Below the pieces are notes generated by a model. That model had not been told where the DNA came from, searched no databases, and was given only the letters and a program-made list of their open reading frames with translations. A stretch of DNA of 15,682 bases from CAYZRJ01 sp964480825 (GTDB lineage Bacteria; Patescibacteriota; WWE3; UBA101185; UBA10185): the NCBI GenBank assembly GCA_964480825.1, contig CAYZRJ010000011.1:1-15682 (forward strand). Direction: 5' to 3'. Numbering within the stretch: position 1 is the stretch's first letter; every line of letters begins with the position of its first letter. Made by a program: the position numbers and the translations under genes. Of this stretch, positions 5,514 through 12,455 are shown in pieces.

Positions 5514-5765
5514 ATGAATAAACTAATGTCAGTATCAAACGCCAGAGCCACTCTTCCAGACCTTGTAAATAAGGTAAGTATTGATATGAACAGAGTAACA
5601 ATTACTGTTAACGGGTATCCCAAAGCAACACTTATAAGTGCTGAGGAGCTTGAGTCATTAGAAGAAACCGCAGAGGTGCTAAGCATACCTGGGGCAAAAA
5701 ATAGCATTATAGAGGGCATGAAGCAAGCAAAAAAAGGTCAAGGTGTTTCTATTTCTGATCTTTAA
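5514..5765 (+). CDS. Phd/YefM-family antitoxin
   Basis: An 83-aa protein when started at ATG 5514. The longer frame from 5445 would run through the promoter and operator and is rejected. The N-terminal MSVSNARATLPDLVNKV and VTITVNGYPKATLISAEELE are the Phd/YefM DNA-binding fold, and the acidic/helical C-terminus (from EETAEVLSIP) is the usual toxin-wrapping segment. It would neutralise the downstream RelE-like toxin and repress its own promoter. The stop lies 5 nt before the toxin start. Confidence 0.88.
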   Translation: MNKLMSVSNARATLPDLVNKVSIDMNRVTITVNGYPKATLISAEELESLEETAEVLSIPGAKNSIIEGMKQAKKGQGVSISDL

Positions 5766-5770
5766 TAAAA

Positions 5771-6019
5771 ATGCAAGTTATAATAACTCCAAAAGCATTG
5801 AAACAATTTAAACATCTACCAGCACCAGAACAAGCAAAAATAAAAAGAAACCTTTTAGTTTTAGAGTTTAATCCACTTGAGGGAAAGAAATTGACGGGAA
5901 GCTTGTCGGGAGTACGATCGCTAAGAGCATGGCCATACAGAATACTCTATTATATTGATGCGAAAACGAAAAAGTTGTTTGTTGTAACTATTGCCCACCG
6001 ACAAGGAGTGTATAAGTAA
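5771..6019 (+). CDS. RelE/ParE-family toxin
   Basis: An 82-aa protein of usual family length. It shows the RelE/YoeB/StbE pattern: FKHLPAPEQAKIKRNLLVLE helix pair, NPLEGKKLTGSLSGVRSLRA, WPYRILYYID (54-63) and AHRQGVYK (75-82). Arg52, Arg57, His76, Arg77 and Tyr81 are at positions where RelE-like mRNA interferases have catalytic or RNA-binding residues, so ribosome-dependent mRNA cleavage is the best guess, though gyrase-directed ParE toxins share the fold. Translation is probably coupled to the antitoxin. It converges with the gene at 6024-6737 with only 4 nt between stops and no terminator. Confidence 0.88.
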   Translation: MQVIITPKALKQFKHLPAPEQAKIKRNLLVLEFNPLEGKKLTGSLSGVRSLRAWPYRILYYIDAKTKKLFVVTIAHRQGVYK

Positions 6020-6023
6020 TAAG

Positions 6024-6737
6024 CTAAACGTGCGAATAGGTAAACTCTTCAACAATAATTTCATTTCGGTTGATACCATTCATTTTTAAAACATTTATTA
6101 CATCCTCTACCATCGCCGGATGTCCGCAAACGTAATATCTAGCAGTTTTAGAAAAGTTGCTTAAGTCGTTTAAAGCGTCTGTCACATGGCCAGATTTTGT
6201 TTCAGAATTTTCGGGTTTTGATATATAAAAAGTGTATTTAAAGTTTGGAAGTTGGGTTTTAAACATTTTTATATGAATTTCTTCTAAGATTTCATTTTCT
6301 GTGCGCGATCCCAAGAATAGTTCTATCGCGCCATCGTAGCCAATATCAACTAATCGATGAAACATTGATATAAAAGGGGCTACTCCAGTGCCGGTTGCAA
6401 AAAACTTTAGCTCTTTTGGCAACGGTTCTTGTAACGATAACTTACCCGATGGGCCGATAAATTCTACATCCTCACCAATTTTTAAACCTTTAACGTAATT
6501 GGAACCTAAACCTTCGTGGCCAACTTCAACCAATATATAAAGTTCGTTTCGGTTTTTATAATCCGAACCAATTGAATAAGCTCGATAATGTCCGTTTGGA
6601 CATTTTAAATTAATGAATTGACCCGGAATAAAATTCATTTTAGTTGGTTTTGTGTAGGTTAAGGTAAGTTTGACTACCTTCCAAGTTATCTGTGTTTTAT
6701 CTTTTATTTTTGCTTTGTATATAGCCGGTTGAAGCAT
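6024..6737 (-). CDS. FAD/NAD(P)-binding ferredoxin-reductase-like oxidoreductase
   Basis: A 237-aa single-module flavoprotein reductase. The FAD domain has RAYSIGS (52-58) and GPSGKL (95-100); the NAD(P) domain has ATGTGVAPF (114-122), GSRTENE (143-149) and VCGHPAMVEDV (203-213), and the C-terminus is VEEFTYSHV. There is no fused ferredoxin or flavodoxin domain, so it would pass electrons between NAD(P)H and a separate small carrier; the partner is not nearby. The two-domain length is normal for the family. The minus-strand -10 TACAAT (6744-6749), preceded by TGA to make an extended -10, ends 6 nt before the ATG, suggesting a leaderless mRNA. Confidence 0.9.
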   Translation of the reverse strand: MLQPAIYKAKIKDKTQITWKVVKLTLTYTKPTKMNFIPGQFINLKCPNGHYRAYSIGSDYKNRNELYILVEVGHEGLGSNYVKGLKIGEDVEFIGPSGKLSLQEPLPKELKFFATGTGVAPFISMFHRLVDIGYDGAIELFLGSRTENEILEEIHIKMFKTQLPNFKYTFYISKPENSETKSGHVTDALNDLSNFSKTARYYVCGHPAMVEDVINVLKMNGINRNEIIVEEFTYSHV

Positions 6738-6764
6738 TGTCTTATTGTATCAAAACGATATAAT
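6735..6764. promoter_or_regulatory. divergent overlapping promoters: oxidoreductase (-) and tRNA-Gln (+)
   Basis: On the minus strand TGATACAAT (6752-6744) serves the oxidoreductase. On the plus strand TATAAT (6759-6764) with TTGTCT 16 nt upstream (6737-6742) serves tRNA-Gln. The plus-strand -35 overlaps the oxidoreductase start codon, so the two polymerases would compete. Confidence 0.6.
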
Positions 6765-6779
6765 ATGGGGGTTAGTTAA

Positions 6780-6853
6780 TGGGGGATCGTCTAACGGTAG
6801 GACTCTGGGTTTTGGTCCCAGGTATTGGGGTTCGAATCCCTGTCCCCCAGCCA
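6780..6853 (+). tRNA. tRNA-Gln(TTG)
   Basis: Acceptor TGGGGGA (6780-6786) pairs with TCCCCCA (6843-6849), discriminator G, encoded CCA. The anticodon stem CTGGG/CCCAG encloses loop TTTTGGT, anticodon TTG. Discriminator G and a weak first U-A pair are normal for tRNA-Gln. Confidence 0.96.
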
Positions 6854-6916
6854 AGAAAGACGGAGCGAAGTGGGTAACTGCACTTATATTAATAGATCAG
6901 AAATAATGTAAATAAC

Positions 6917-8410
6917 ATGAGTTTATTTAAAATTAACAAACAAACAGAAGCAGAAAAAGATGAATTTTTAGTAGATTGTTTTCACGATTCTGGGTTTATT
7001 GAAAGATTATTGGGTGAAAACTATTCCATCATTACAGGGCGTAAAGGTTCGGGCAAAACGGCTATTGCAAGGTATCTAGAGAAAAAGGCCTCTTCATACG
7101 GAATAGATTTTTCTTATCGCATATCAATACGAGACGTATTTACCGTACATGAAAAACCTGATAGTGGAACTATTGTATTTTTTATTATTGTTAAAACTGT
7201 CCAGTATCTTGTAAAACAAGAATTTTTCTCAAATGAAGCAAGAAACTATTGGCAGGAGTTCATGACACAGAACGGTCTTCAGAGTATTTCTGATTACCAA
7301 ACTTTTATTGAATCAAAAAAAACACATTCAAGCGGATTTTCAATAAAAGCAACTATTAACTCTTTTATATACGGTGCAGATGGCGGCCTGAGCTCGAGTA
7401 ATGATACGGATTATACTAAAGCAGCTATCTCCAACTCTCCAAGTGCACTAATCGAATCTTTGTACCAAAGTCTGCCAAAGGATAAAAAGGTTTATATTTT
7501 TGTTGATGATTTGAGCGACTATCTTGATGAAAGAAATAAAGATACTATTGCAGACGATATCAATGTAATTAAAGGTATCTTATTCCAGTTTGCTGCTTTT
7601 AATGCGTCCCTGTGTGATTCAGGAATAGACTGTCACTTCGTAGCACTCTTGAGGGACGACTTATTTGAATTTATGGGTGGCTCTAACATTAACAAATTAC
7701 GAAGTGATTCCTTGCTGCTCGAATGGGATGAAAAAAGTTTTGCTGGATTGGTGATAAAGCGACTACCTTTTTATCAAGACAATTTATCAAAGTACTTATC
7801 CGATCCTGTAAAATCCCTTCGTGAACAATTTCCTGATGACATATTTGCTGACGCATTAGCTAGCTTTAACACAAATCGTTATGCAACAAACTTTTATGCT
7901 TATATAGTTGCGATCTCTTTTAACCGCCCGCGTGATTTTCTTATGTTTTGCTACGCTATGAGAGAACGATTAAGTTCAAAACATCCAGCTACATTGGAAA
8001 ATATTGAATCAGCAGAAATAGAATACTCAGACTACTTCATGAAAGAGTTACGAGATGAGCTATATCTAGCAAGTAAAATACTAAAATTTGAAGCCGATTA
8101 TGACGGATTAAACAAGCTGGTGGATATATTAAGCAAAAATGATAATTTTAAAACCACACAACTTCGAACCGAGTTAAGTCAGTACTTGGGTGAAAAAACA
8201 AGTCTTGGGCGAGACAAAATAGAACAGTTTATATACCAATTGTGGTGGTACGGGTTACTCGGGTTTCGTAAGCAGGACGTAAAGGGATTAATCAACTACC
8301 GGTACATCTCTTCGAGCATCGTCTTGACAATAGAAAGAATTAAAGAATATGTTTTTTCGCTTCACAGAGGACTTTGGTGGTTTGCCAAAAAGAGAAAAGC
8401 TAAAAACTAA
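6917..8410 (+). CDS. P-loop ATPase, Sll1717-like
   Basis: A 497-aa protein. Walker A is GRKGSGKT (41-48) and Walker B VYIFVDD (192-198), followed by HFVALLRDDLFEF (240-252) and NKLRSDSLLLEW (259-270), an arginine-rich sensor-like region. This order (N-terminal GRKGSGKTA, then R-D-DLF and NKLRSD...W) is what I associate with the Sll1717 family of P-loop ATPases, distantly related to KAP/STAND-type AAA+ proteins. The C-terminal 120 residues look like a winged-helix module (LRTELSQYLGEKTSLGRDKI). Such proteins are accessory and some are linked to phage defence, but the function is unproven. It sits 63 nt after tRNA-Gln, a common insertion point. AATAAT (6902-6907) is a weak -10 9 nt before the ATG. 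Confidence 0.72.
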   Translation: MSLFKINKQTEAEKDEFLVDCFHDSGFIERLLGENYSIITGRKGSGKTAIARYLEKKASSYGIDFSYRISIRDVFTVHEKPDSGTIVFFIIVKTVQYLVKQEFFSNEARNYWQEFMTQNGLQSISDYQTFIESKKTHSSGFSIKATINSFIYGADGGLSSSNDTDYTKAAISNSPSALIESLYQSLPKDKKVYIFVDDLSDYLDERNKDTIADDINVIKGILFQFAAFNASLCDSGIDCHFVALLRDDLFEFMGGSNINKLRSDSLLLEWDEKSFAGLVIKRLPFYQDNLSKYLSDPVKSLREQFPDDIFADALASFNTNRYATNFYAYIVAISFNRPRDFLMFCYAMRERLSSKHPATLENIESAEIEYSDYFMKELRDELYLASKILKFEADYDGLNKLVDILSKNDNFKTTQLRTELSQYLGEKTSLGRDKIEQFIYQLWWYGLLGFRKQDVKGLINYRYISSSIVLTIERIKEYVFSLHRGLWWFAKKRKAKN

Positions 8411-8684
8411 AAGCGAATAGATAGATAAGTAAGTATATTTATACTCACTTGCTCAAACCATATAATACACATCTTATAGGATATGTTTTTAGACCGACAC
8501 GCTCAGCCAGGATGTGCACCCCCTAATGACCCGCTTCCCTCAAACTTCCTTTGACCGCTTGATGGGTTTTGATTGAAAGTGGGGATTTTGCTTCAAGTAT
8601 GTTCATACCTATATTTTACAGCAAAACAGCGAGCAGATAGTGTAAAAGACTACAGAAAATTAAGCGAAGTAGCAAATTATGAGA
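8411..8684. other. intergenic region, no gene seen
   Basis: A near-perfect palindrome, AAGTAAGTATA/TATACTCACTT (8427-8450, one mismatch), begins 17 nt after the ATPase stop; it lacks a T tract, so it may be an operator or a weak terminator. TATAAT at 8461-8466 could start a transcript that would run through about 200 nt without an ORF, including two copies of a TGACC(C)GCTT motif near 8527 and 8552. A small RNA is possible, but no family is recognisable. Confidence 0.35.
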
Positions 8685-8690
8685 TATAAT
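8685..8690 (+). promoter_or_regulatory. -10 box of the dehydrogenase operon
   Basis: A perfect TATAAT ends 9 nt before ATG 8700. It lies inside the longer frame beginning at ATG 8679, which argues that 8679 is not the true start. Confidence 0.65.
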
Positions 8691-8699
8691 CGGTTCATT

Positions 8700-9698
8700 A
8701 TGAATATTACTATTGATAAAGCTCACGAGATTTCAGCAACTATTTTGCTTCAACTAGGTATTGAAAACGATGAAGCGGATTTAATTACCGAAAACCTTAT
8801 TGATGCAGAATTGTCCAATAGAAAAACACACGGTTTAGTCAGGCTTTTAGGATTCAAGCGTTCTAAAGACTACAATAAATTAAACACTGATAAGATAAAT
8901 TTAAGTATTATTTCAGAATCTGACGCTCACATGCACATTGATGGCAAAGGAAAGATGGGGTTTGGTATCATTTATAAATCCCTAGATAAATCATTTGAAA
9001 AAATTAAGAAAAATAAATTACTAGCAGTAGGCATCAAAAATATAGGTGTATCAGGTTTTATTGGCTCGTATGCTCGAAAAGCTACCGAAAAAAACCTTAT
9101 CTTTATCGGATTTAACAATTCCACAGGGGGGCTTATTCCTTATGGTTCTATAAAAGAGATGTGGGGTACAAATCCTTTGACAGTAGGTATACCTACAAAC
9201 GACATACCCGTTATATTAGATATGGCTTCATCTCAAGTTACATGGGGAGATTTACTTGTAGCCAAAAATGAGGGCAAACAAATCAAGGAAGGTGTTGCAT
9301 TAGATTCTGAAGGGAATGTGACCCTAGACCCCTCAAAAGCAATGGAGGGTGGTTTATTACCGTTTGCAGGACATAAAGGTTCGGGGTTAGCTTTTATAAT
9401 CGAATTGTTAGGCGGTGCCTTAACTGGTTCAAGAGTTGGTAACAATGTACCAGGTGGTTGGGGTTCGTTCTATATTTTGATTGACCCTACTTTATTTAGA
9501 ACAATTGAAGACTTTAAGAAAGATGTTGAAACTGCAATCAAGGAACTTAAAGAATCACCAAAAATGAAAGGCTTTGATGAGATATATTTTGCAGGCGAAC
9601 ATTCCTCAAGAACAAGACAAGAGAATATCAAACAAGGTTCTTTTGATATATCTGACAAGCTTTATAATGATTTACAAAATTTATTGAAAGGCGAATAG
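8700..9698 (+). CDS. Ldh2-family (malate/L-lactate/ureidoglycolate type) dehydrogenase
   Basis: A 332-aa NAD(P)-dependent oxidoreductase of the Ldh2/AllD/YiaK family, which has its own fold, not a classical Rossmann domain, and reduces 2-oxoacids. Family hallmarks are THGLVRL with His44 as the catalytic-type histidine, GKGKMGFG (82-89), WGTNPLTVGIP, VILDMASSQVTWGDL, and LPFAGHKGSGLAFIIELLGG. One oddity: the usual N-x-N-H-x-G segment reads NIGVSG (114-119), so the histidine normally present there is Val117. ATG 8700 is preferred over 8679 because a TATAAT box lies between them and because the shorter form starts like the family. First gene of a four-gene operon; its stop abuts the next ATG. 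Confidence 0.88.
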   Translation: MNITIDKAHEISATILLQLGIENDEADLITENLIDAELSNRKTHGLVRLLGFKRSKDYNKLNTDKINLSIISESDAHMHIDGKGKMGFGIIYKSLDKSFEKIKKNKLLAVGIKNIGVSGFIGSYARKATEKNLIFIGFNNSTGGLIPYGSIKEMWGTNPLTVGIPTNDIPVILDMASSQVTWGDLLVAKNEGKQIKEGVALDSEGNVTLDPSKAMEGGLLPFAGHKGSGLAFIIELLGGALTGSRVGNNVPGGWGSFYILIDPTLFRTIEDFKKDVETAIKELKESPKMKGFDEIYFAGEHSSRTRQENIKQGSFDISDKLYNDLQNLLKGE

Positions 9699-10577
9699 AT
9701 GAATTCAAACAAACTTTTACAAGTGGAAACATCAGATGGATTATTCATGCACGGCTATTATGTTCCTTCTGTGGATAAAAAGGCGGTTATACTGCATGTT
9801 CACGGTTTTGAAGGTAATTTTTACGAAAATAAATTTGTGCATGTTTTAGCAAATACTCTCGAACAAGAAGGAATTGGATTCCTATCAGTTAATACTAGAG
9901 GTAATGGTAAAGACACGGACTTCAATACCACGGCAGGTAAGCTACAAAAAATTGGAGCTAGGTACGAATTACTTGAGGAAGCACATATAGATATATCAGC
10001 TTGGGTAGAATATTTAGTTACCGAAGGTTATGAAAGAATTATTTTACAAGGTCATTCGCTGGGTACAGTAAAAGCAGTGCGTTACTTATTCGAAGGTCAG
10101 TATAAAGATAAAATAGCCAGCTTGATACTACTTGCTCCATTTGATAAAAAGGCGGGAATGGTAGCAAATGGTAGAACGGACCTAGATAATTTGCTTAAGA
10201 AAGCAAATACGATTGTTAAAGAGGGTAGAGAGACAGAGTTAATAGCTAACGAGTTCGGTGACGGGGATATGTCTTATAAAACCTTTATTAGTTGGTACAG
10301 TCAGGATGATTTAGGTCGTATGTTTGAATTTTGTAGTAAATCTTACACTTTTCCTGTTTTGAAAAAAATCAGTGTGGCTACAAAAATTATTGTTGGTTCT
10401 AAAGACGAATATTTTCATAACAGTAACAATGACCATCCTGAAGAAGCCATGAACATATTGCTATCAAACATACCGAACGCAAAGGTTAAAATTATAACTA
10501 ATGCGCCACATTCATTTGCTCCACATGAGAAAGAAATGGCTAAAGAAGTGGTTTTGTTTGTTAAGGAAGGGAAATAA
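9699..10577 (+). CDS. alpha/beta-fold hydrolase
   Basis: A 292-aa cytoplasmic serine hydrolase. Oxyanion-hole motif VHGFEGN (34-40), nucleophile elbow GHSLG (118-122, Ser120), probable acid Asp236 (GSKDEYF) and His271 (APHSFAPHE) complete the triad. The broad shape (HGFEGN, NTRGNGKD, GHSLGTVKAVRYL) resembles the DUF1749-like group of hydrolases. The substrate is unknown; in this operon it could cleave an ester or lactone to release a hydroxyacid used by the flanking dehydrogenases. The start codon follows the previous stop without a gap; AAAGG 11 nt upstream is a weak ribosome binding site. Confidence 0.85.
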   Translation: MNSNKLLQVETSDGLFMHGYYVPSVDKKAVILHVHGFEGNFYENKFVHVLANTLEQEGIGFLSVNTRGNGKDTDFNTTAGKLQKIGARYELLEEAHIDISAWVEYLVTEGYERIILQGHSLGTVKAVRYLFEGQYKDKIASLILLAPFDKKAGMVANGRTDLDNLLKKANTIVKEGRETELIANEFGDGDMSYKTFISWYSQDDLGRMFEFCSKSYTFPVLKKISVATKIIVGSKDEYFHNSNNDHPEEAMNILLSNIPNAKVKIITNAPHSFAPHEKEMAKEVVLFVKEGK

Positions 10578-10580
10578 AGC

Positions 10581-11540
10581 ATGAAAGTATTATTTACAAA
10601 CAACTCATTAAGTAAAGATGAAATGAATGAGCTTCTTAAACACGATATTGAAATAATCCCTGCAAAAGAAGACCTGAATGAGAAGGAGCTAGTTGAAGCA
10701 TTACAAGGTATGGATGGATATGTTATTGGAGGGACTGATAGAGCACCAAAACAAGTTATTGATGCCACAAACCTAAAGATAATTGTATTTTATGGTGCTG
10801 GATATCAGGATTATATCGACATACCAACAGCAAATACTAAAAACATAAAAGTTGCTAATACCCCGAAAGCCAATTCGTATACAGTAGCAGAGCATACTGT
10901 TGCAATGATAATGGACGGTGTTAAAAATATAACTTGGTTAAATAACACTACAAAGGAAGGCAACTGGTTCCGAAGAAGAACTTGGAATTTACAAGGTAAA
11001 ACACTTGGTGTAATCGGTTTAGGCACAATTGGTACTCACGTAGCAACTATTATGAAAAATGCATTTGGAATGAGTATTATATATACGAGTAGGGAACGAA
11101 AACTTGAAGCGGAGCTACTACTGGGTGCTAAGAAAGTCGCATTAGAGGAATTACTTAAGCATTCAGATGTTGTTACTATCCACGCTTCATTAAACGAGGA
11201 AACAAATAACATGATAGATACAAAACAACTTGAAATGATGCAAAGCCATGCAATCTTGTTAAACATGGCTAGAGCTAAAATAGTTAATGGGGAAGCTTTG
11301 AAGAATGCCCTAGAAAAGGGACTTCTGGCAAAAGCATTGTTCGATGCCTACTACGAAGAACCTTCTCCAACCAAGAATAACGACAAAATAGGATTATTAT
11401 CCTTGAGTGATGATAAATTTATTATTACTCCTCATACTGCCTACAACACCAAAGAAGCCTTCGATAACATGAATAAAATGGTTATTGAAAATTTGATAGC
11501 TTTCTCAAAGGGAGAAAAGCTCCCGTATCAGGTAAATTAA
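10581..11540 (+). CDS. D-2-hydroxyacid dehydrogenase
   Basis: A 319-aa member of the D-isomer-specific 2-hydroxyacid dehydrogenase family (phosphoglycerate/glyoxylate/D-lactate type). The nucleotide fold has GLGTIG (146-151). Catalytic residues are Arg231 (NMARAKIVN), Glu in DAYYEEP (259 or 260) and His285 (TPHTAYNT). After the second strand the sequence is IIYTSRER where NAD-specific members have an Asp; Ser-Arg here suggests NADP(H) preference (inference). Arg is followed by Ala rather than the common Gly. There is no ACT domain, so it is not a long-type SerA. GGAAGGG is a fair Shine-Dalgarno, and the gap to the previous gene is 3 nt. The exact 2-oxoacid is unknown. Confidence 0.9.
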   Translation: MKVLFTNNSLSKDEMNELLKHDIEIIPAKEDLNEKELVEALQGMDGYVIGGTDRAPKQVIDATNLKIIVFYGAGYQDYIDIPTANTKNIKVANTPKANSYTVAEHTVAMIMDGVKNITWLNNTTKEGNWFRRRTWNLQGKTLGVIGLGTIGTHVATIMKNAFGMSIIYTSRERKLEAELLLGAKKVALEELLKHSDVVTIHASLNEETNNMIDTKQLEMMQSHAILLNMARAKIVNGEALKNALEKGLLAKALFDAYYEEPSPTKNNDKIGLLSLSDDKFIITPHTAYNTKEAFDNMNKMVIENLIAFSKGEKLPYQVN

Positions 11541-11541
11541 T

Positions 11542-11985
11542 ATGGATACCGAACTAGCGACTAGAGTAGAAAACTTAATAACTAATTTACAAAGACTAAA
11601 ATCAGTTACATTACCGAATTACGAATTAAAAATAGGCTATCTAACCATATTTTCCAGAAATAATGACGATTACGAATTGTTAAAACTCCAATTGAGAACC
11701 CTAGGCGAAGAAAAAGAAGCAAATAATGGAAATAAATACTTGCTAAATTCTCCTGTGACTATTCTTGGCGAAGATGTCTCATTAATAAGAATAAGAAAAC
11801 CAGATGTACACCGACAAGAATTAGGTTGCTGTGACCTAATATACAAGGATGAGGATTATTTAACTATAAAAAGATATGCTTTAGACACGGGATGGGACCT
11901 TATATTAAGAAAGGGCTACGAGATGATTGAGCTTTCTACTTTCGATTTACCTGTATACGCCTATTTGGTTAAAGATACTATTTGA
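11542..11985 (+). CDS. conserved-looking hypothetical protein, 147 aa
   Basis: No family recognised. The soluble protein has a leading helix (MDTELATRVENLITNLQRLK), then NYELKIGYLTIFSR, and a dense segment IRIRKPDVHRQELGCCDLIY (about 83-102) with His, Arg, Glu and a Cys pair that reads like an active or metal site; the C-terminal RKGYEMIELS is also distinctive. It ends the operon 1 nt after the D-2-hydroxyacid dehydrogenase gene, so it most likely serves the same pathway, as an enzyme or a partner subunit. Function is not assigned. Confidence 0.7.
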   Translation: MDTELATRVENLITNLQRLKSVTLPNYELKIGYLTIFSRNNDDYELLKLQLRTLGEEKEANNGNKYLLNSPVTILGEDVSLIRIRKPDVHRQELGCCDLIYKDEDYLTIKRYALDTGWDLILRKGYEMIELSTFDLPVYAYLVKDTI

Positions 11986-12121
11986 TTATTTGGCGTAGGT
12001 AAGGCAAGCTGTTCGAACTTCTTCCCCGATGAACAGCCAGTTGAAGGTAGGTTCGGTGTCCAAGCAACCGTGTATCACAGGAAGTGGAATCCGTGTCTCA
12101 ATAAGAGTATAATGTGAGAAT
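11986..12121 (+). promoter_or_regulatory. intergenic hairpin and promoter of the small charged gene
   Basis: An inverted repeat GCTGTTC/GAACAGC (12008-12014 and 12031-12037, 16-nt loop) follows the operon; it has no T tract and is at best a weak terminator. TATAAT at 12108-12113 is a perfect -10, ending 8 nt before the ATG at 12122, so the message would be nearly leaderless. Confidence 0.6.
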
Positions 12122-12340
12122 ATGGCCGACAATAAAAACAAAATTCAAGAAGATAAAAACCTAATTAGTTTTAAACAAAAATACGAGGTTGATTACGCAA
12201 TAAAACAACTAAAGAAGCAGTTCCCCAACGAAACAAAGATTGACGTAAAAGAAGCTCTCTTTGATGCCGCAAAACAGGTGAAGCCTAGCGAGGGAAGAGA
12301 GAAAATCATGCGAATCGCTCGCAAGGAACTTCGCGACTAG
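12122..12340 (+). CDS. small charged hypothetical protein, 72 aa
   Basis: The product is rich in Lys, Glu and Asp (MADNKNKIQEDKNLISFKQK, then QLKKQFPNETKIDVKEALFD) and predicted helical, with no recognised domain. A perfect TATAAT just upstream supports expression. It could be a DNA-binding or regulatory partner of the defence-type genes after it, but the only evidence is its position. Confidence 0.65.
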   Translation: MADNKNKIQEDKNLISFKQKYEVDYAIKQLKKQFPNETKIDVKEALFDAAKQVKPSEGREKIMRIARKELRD

Positions 12341-12443
12341 AACAAACGGGAACTCTTAACCGCGGTGGTAAGATAACGAAGGTGGTTCTAGATCGTAGCG
12401 CTAAGTCATAATAGATACCGTTTAAAATAACGCCTAAAACTCT

Positions 12444-12449
12444 TAAAAT
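12444..12449 (+). promoter_or_regulatory. -10 box of the methylase operon
   Basis: TAAAAT ends 6 nt before the methylase ATG (12456); TTTAAA lies 17 nt further upstream (12421-12426). No Shine-Dalgarno is present, so the mRNA looks leaderless. Confidence 0.55.
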
Positions 12450-12455
12450 AAATTT

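Noticed and set aside
6838..12040. Attachment-site repeat for tRNA-Gln (GTTCGAA...CCAG near 12011-12040)
   Set aside because: Only about 7 consecutive bases match, with gaps, which is expected by chance.
12341..12443. Structured RNA between the small charged gene and the methylase
   Set aside because: Only short imperfect pairings (TCTTA/TAAGA near 12355-12374) are seen; nothing supports a defined RNA.
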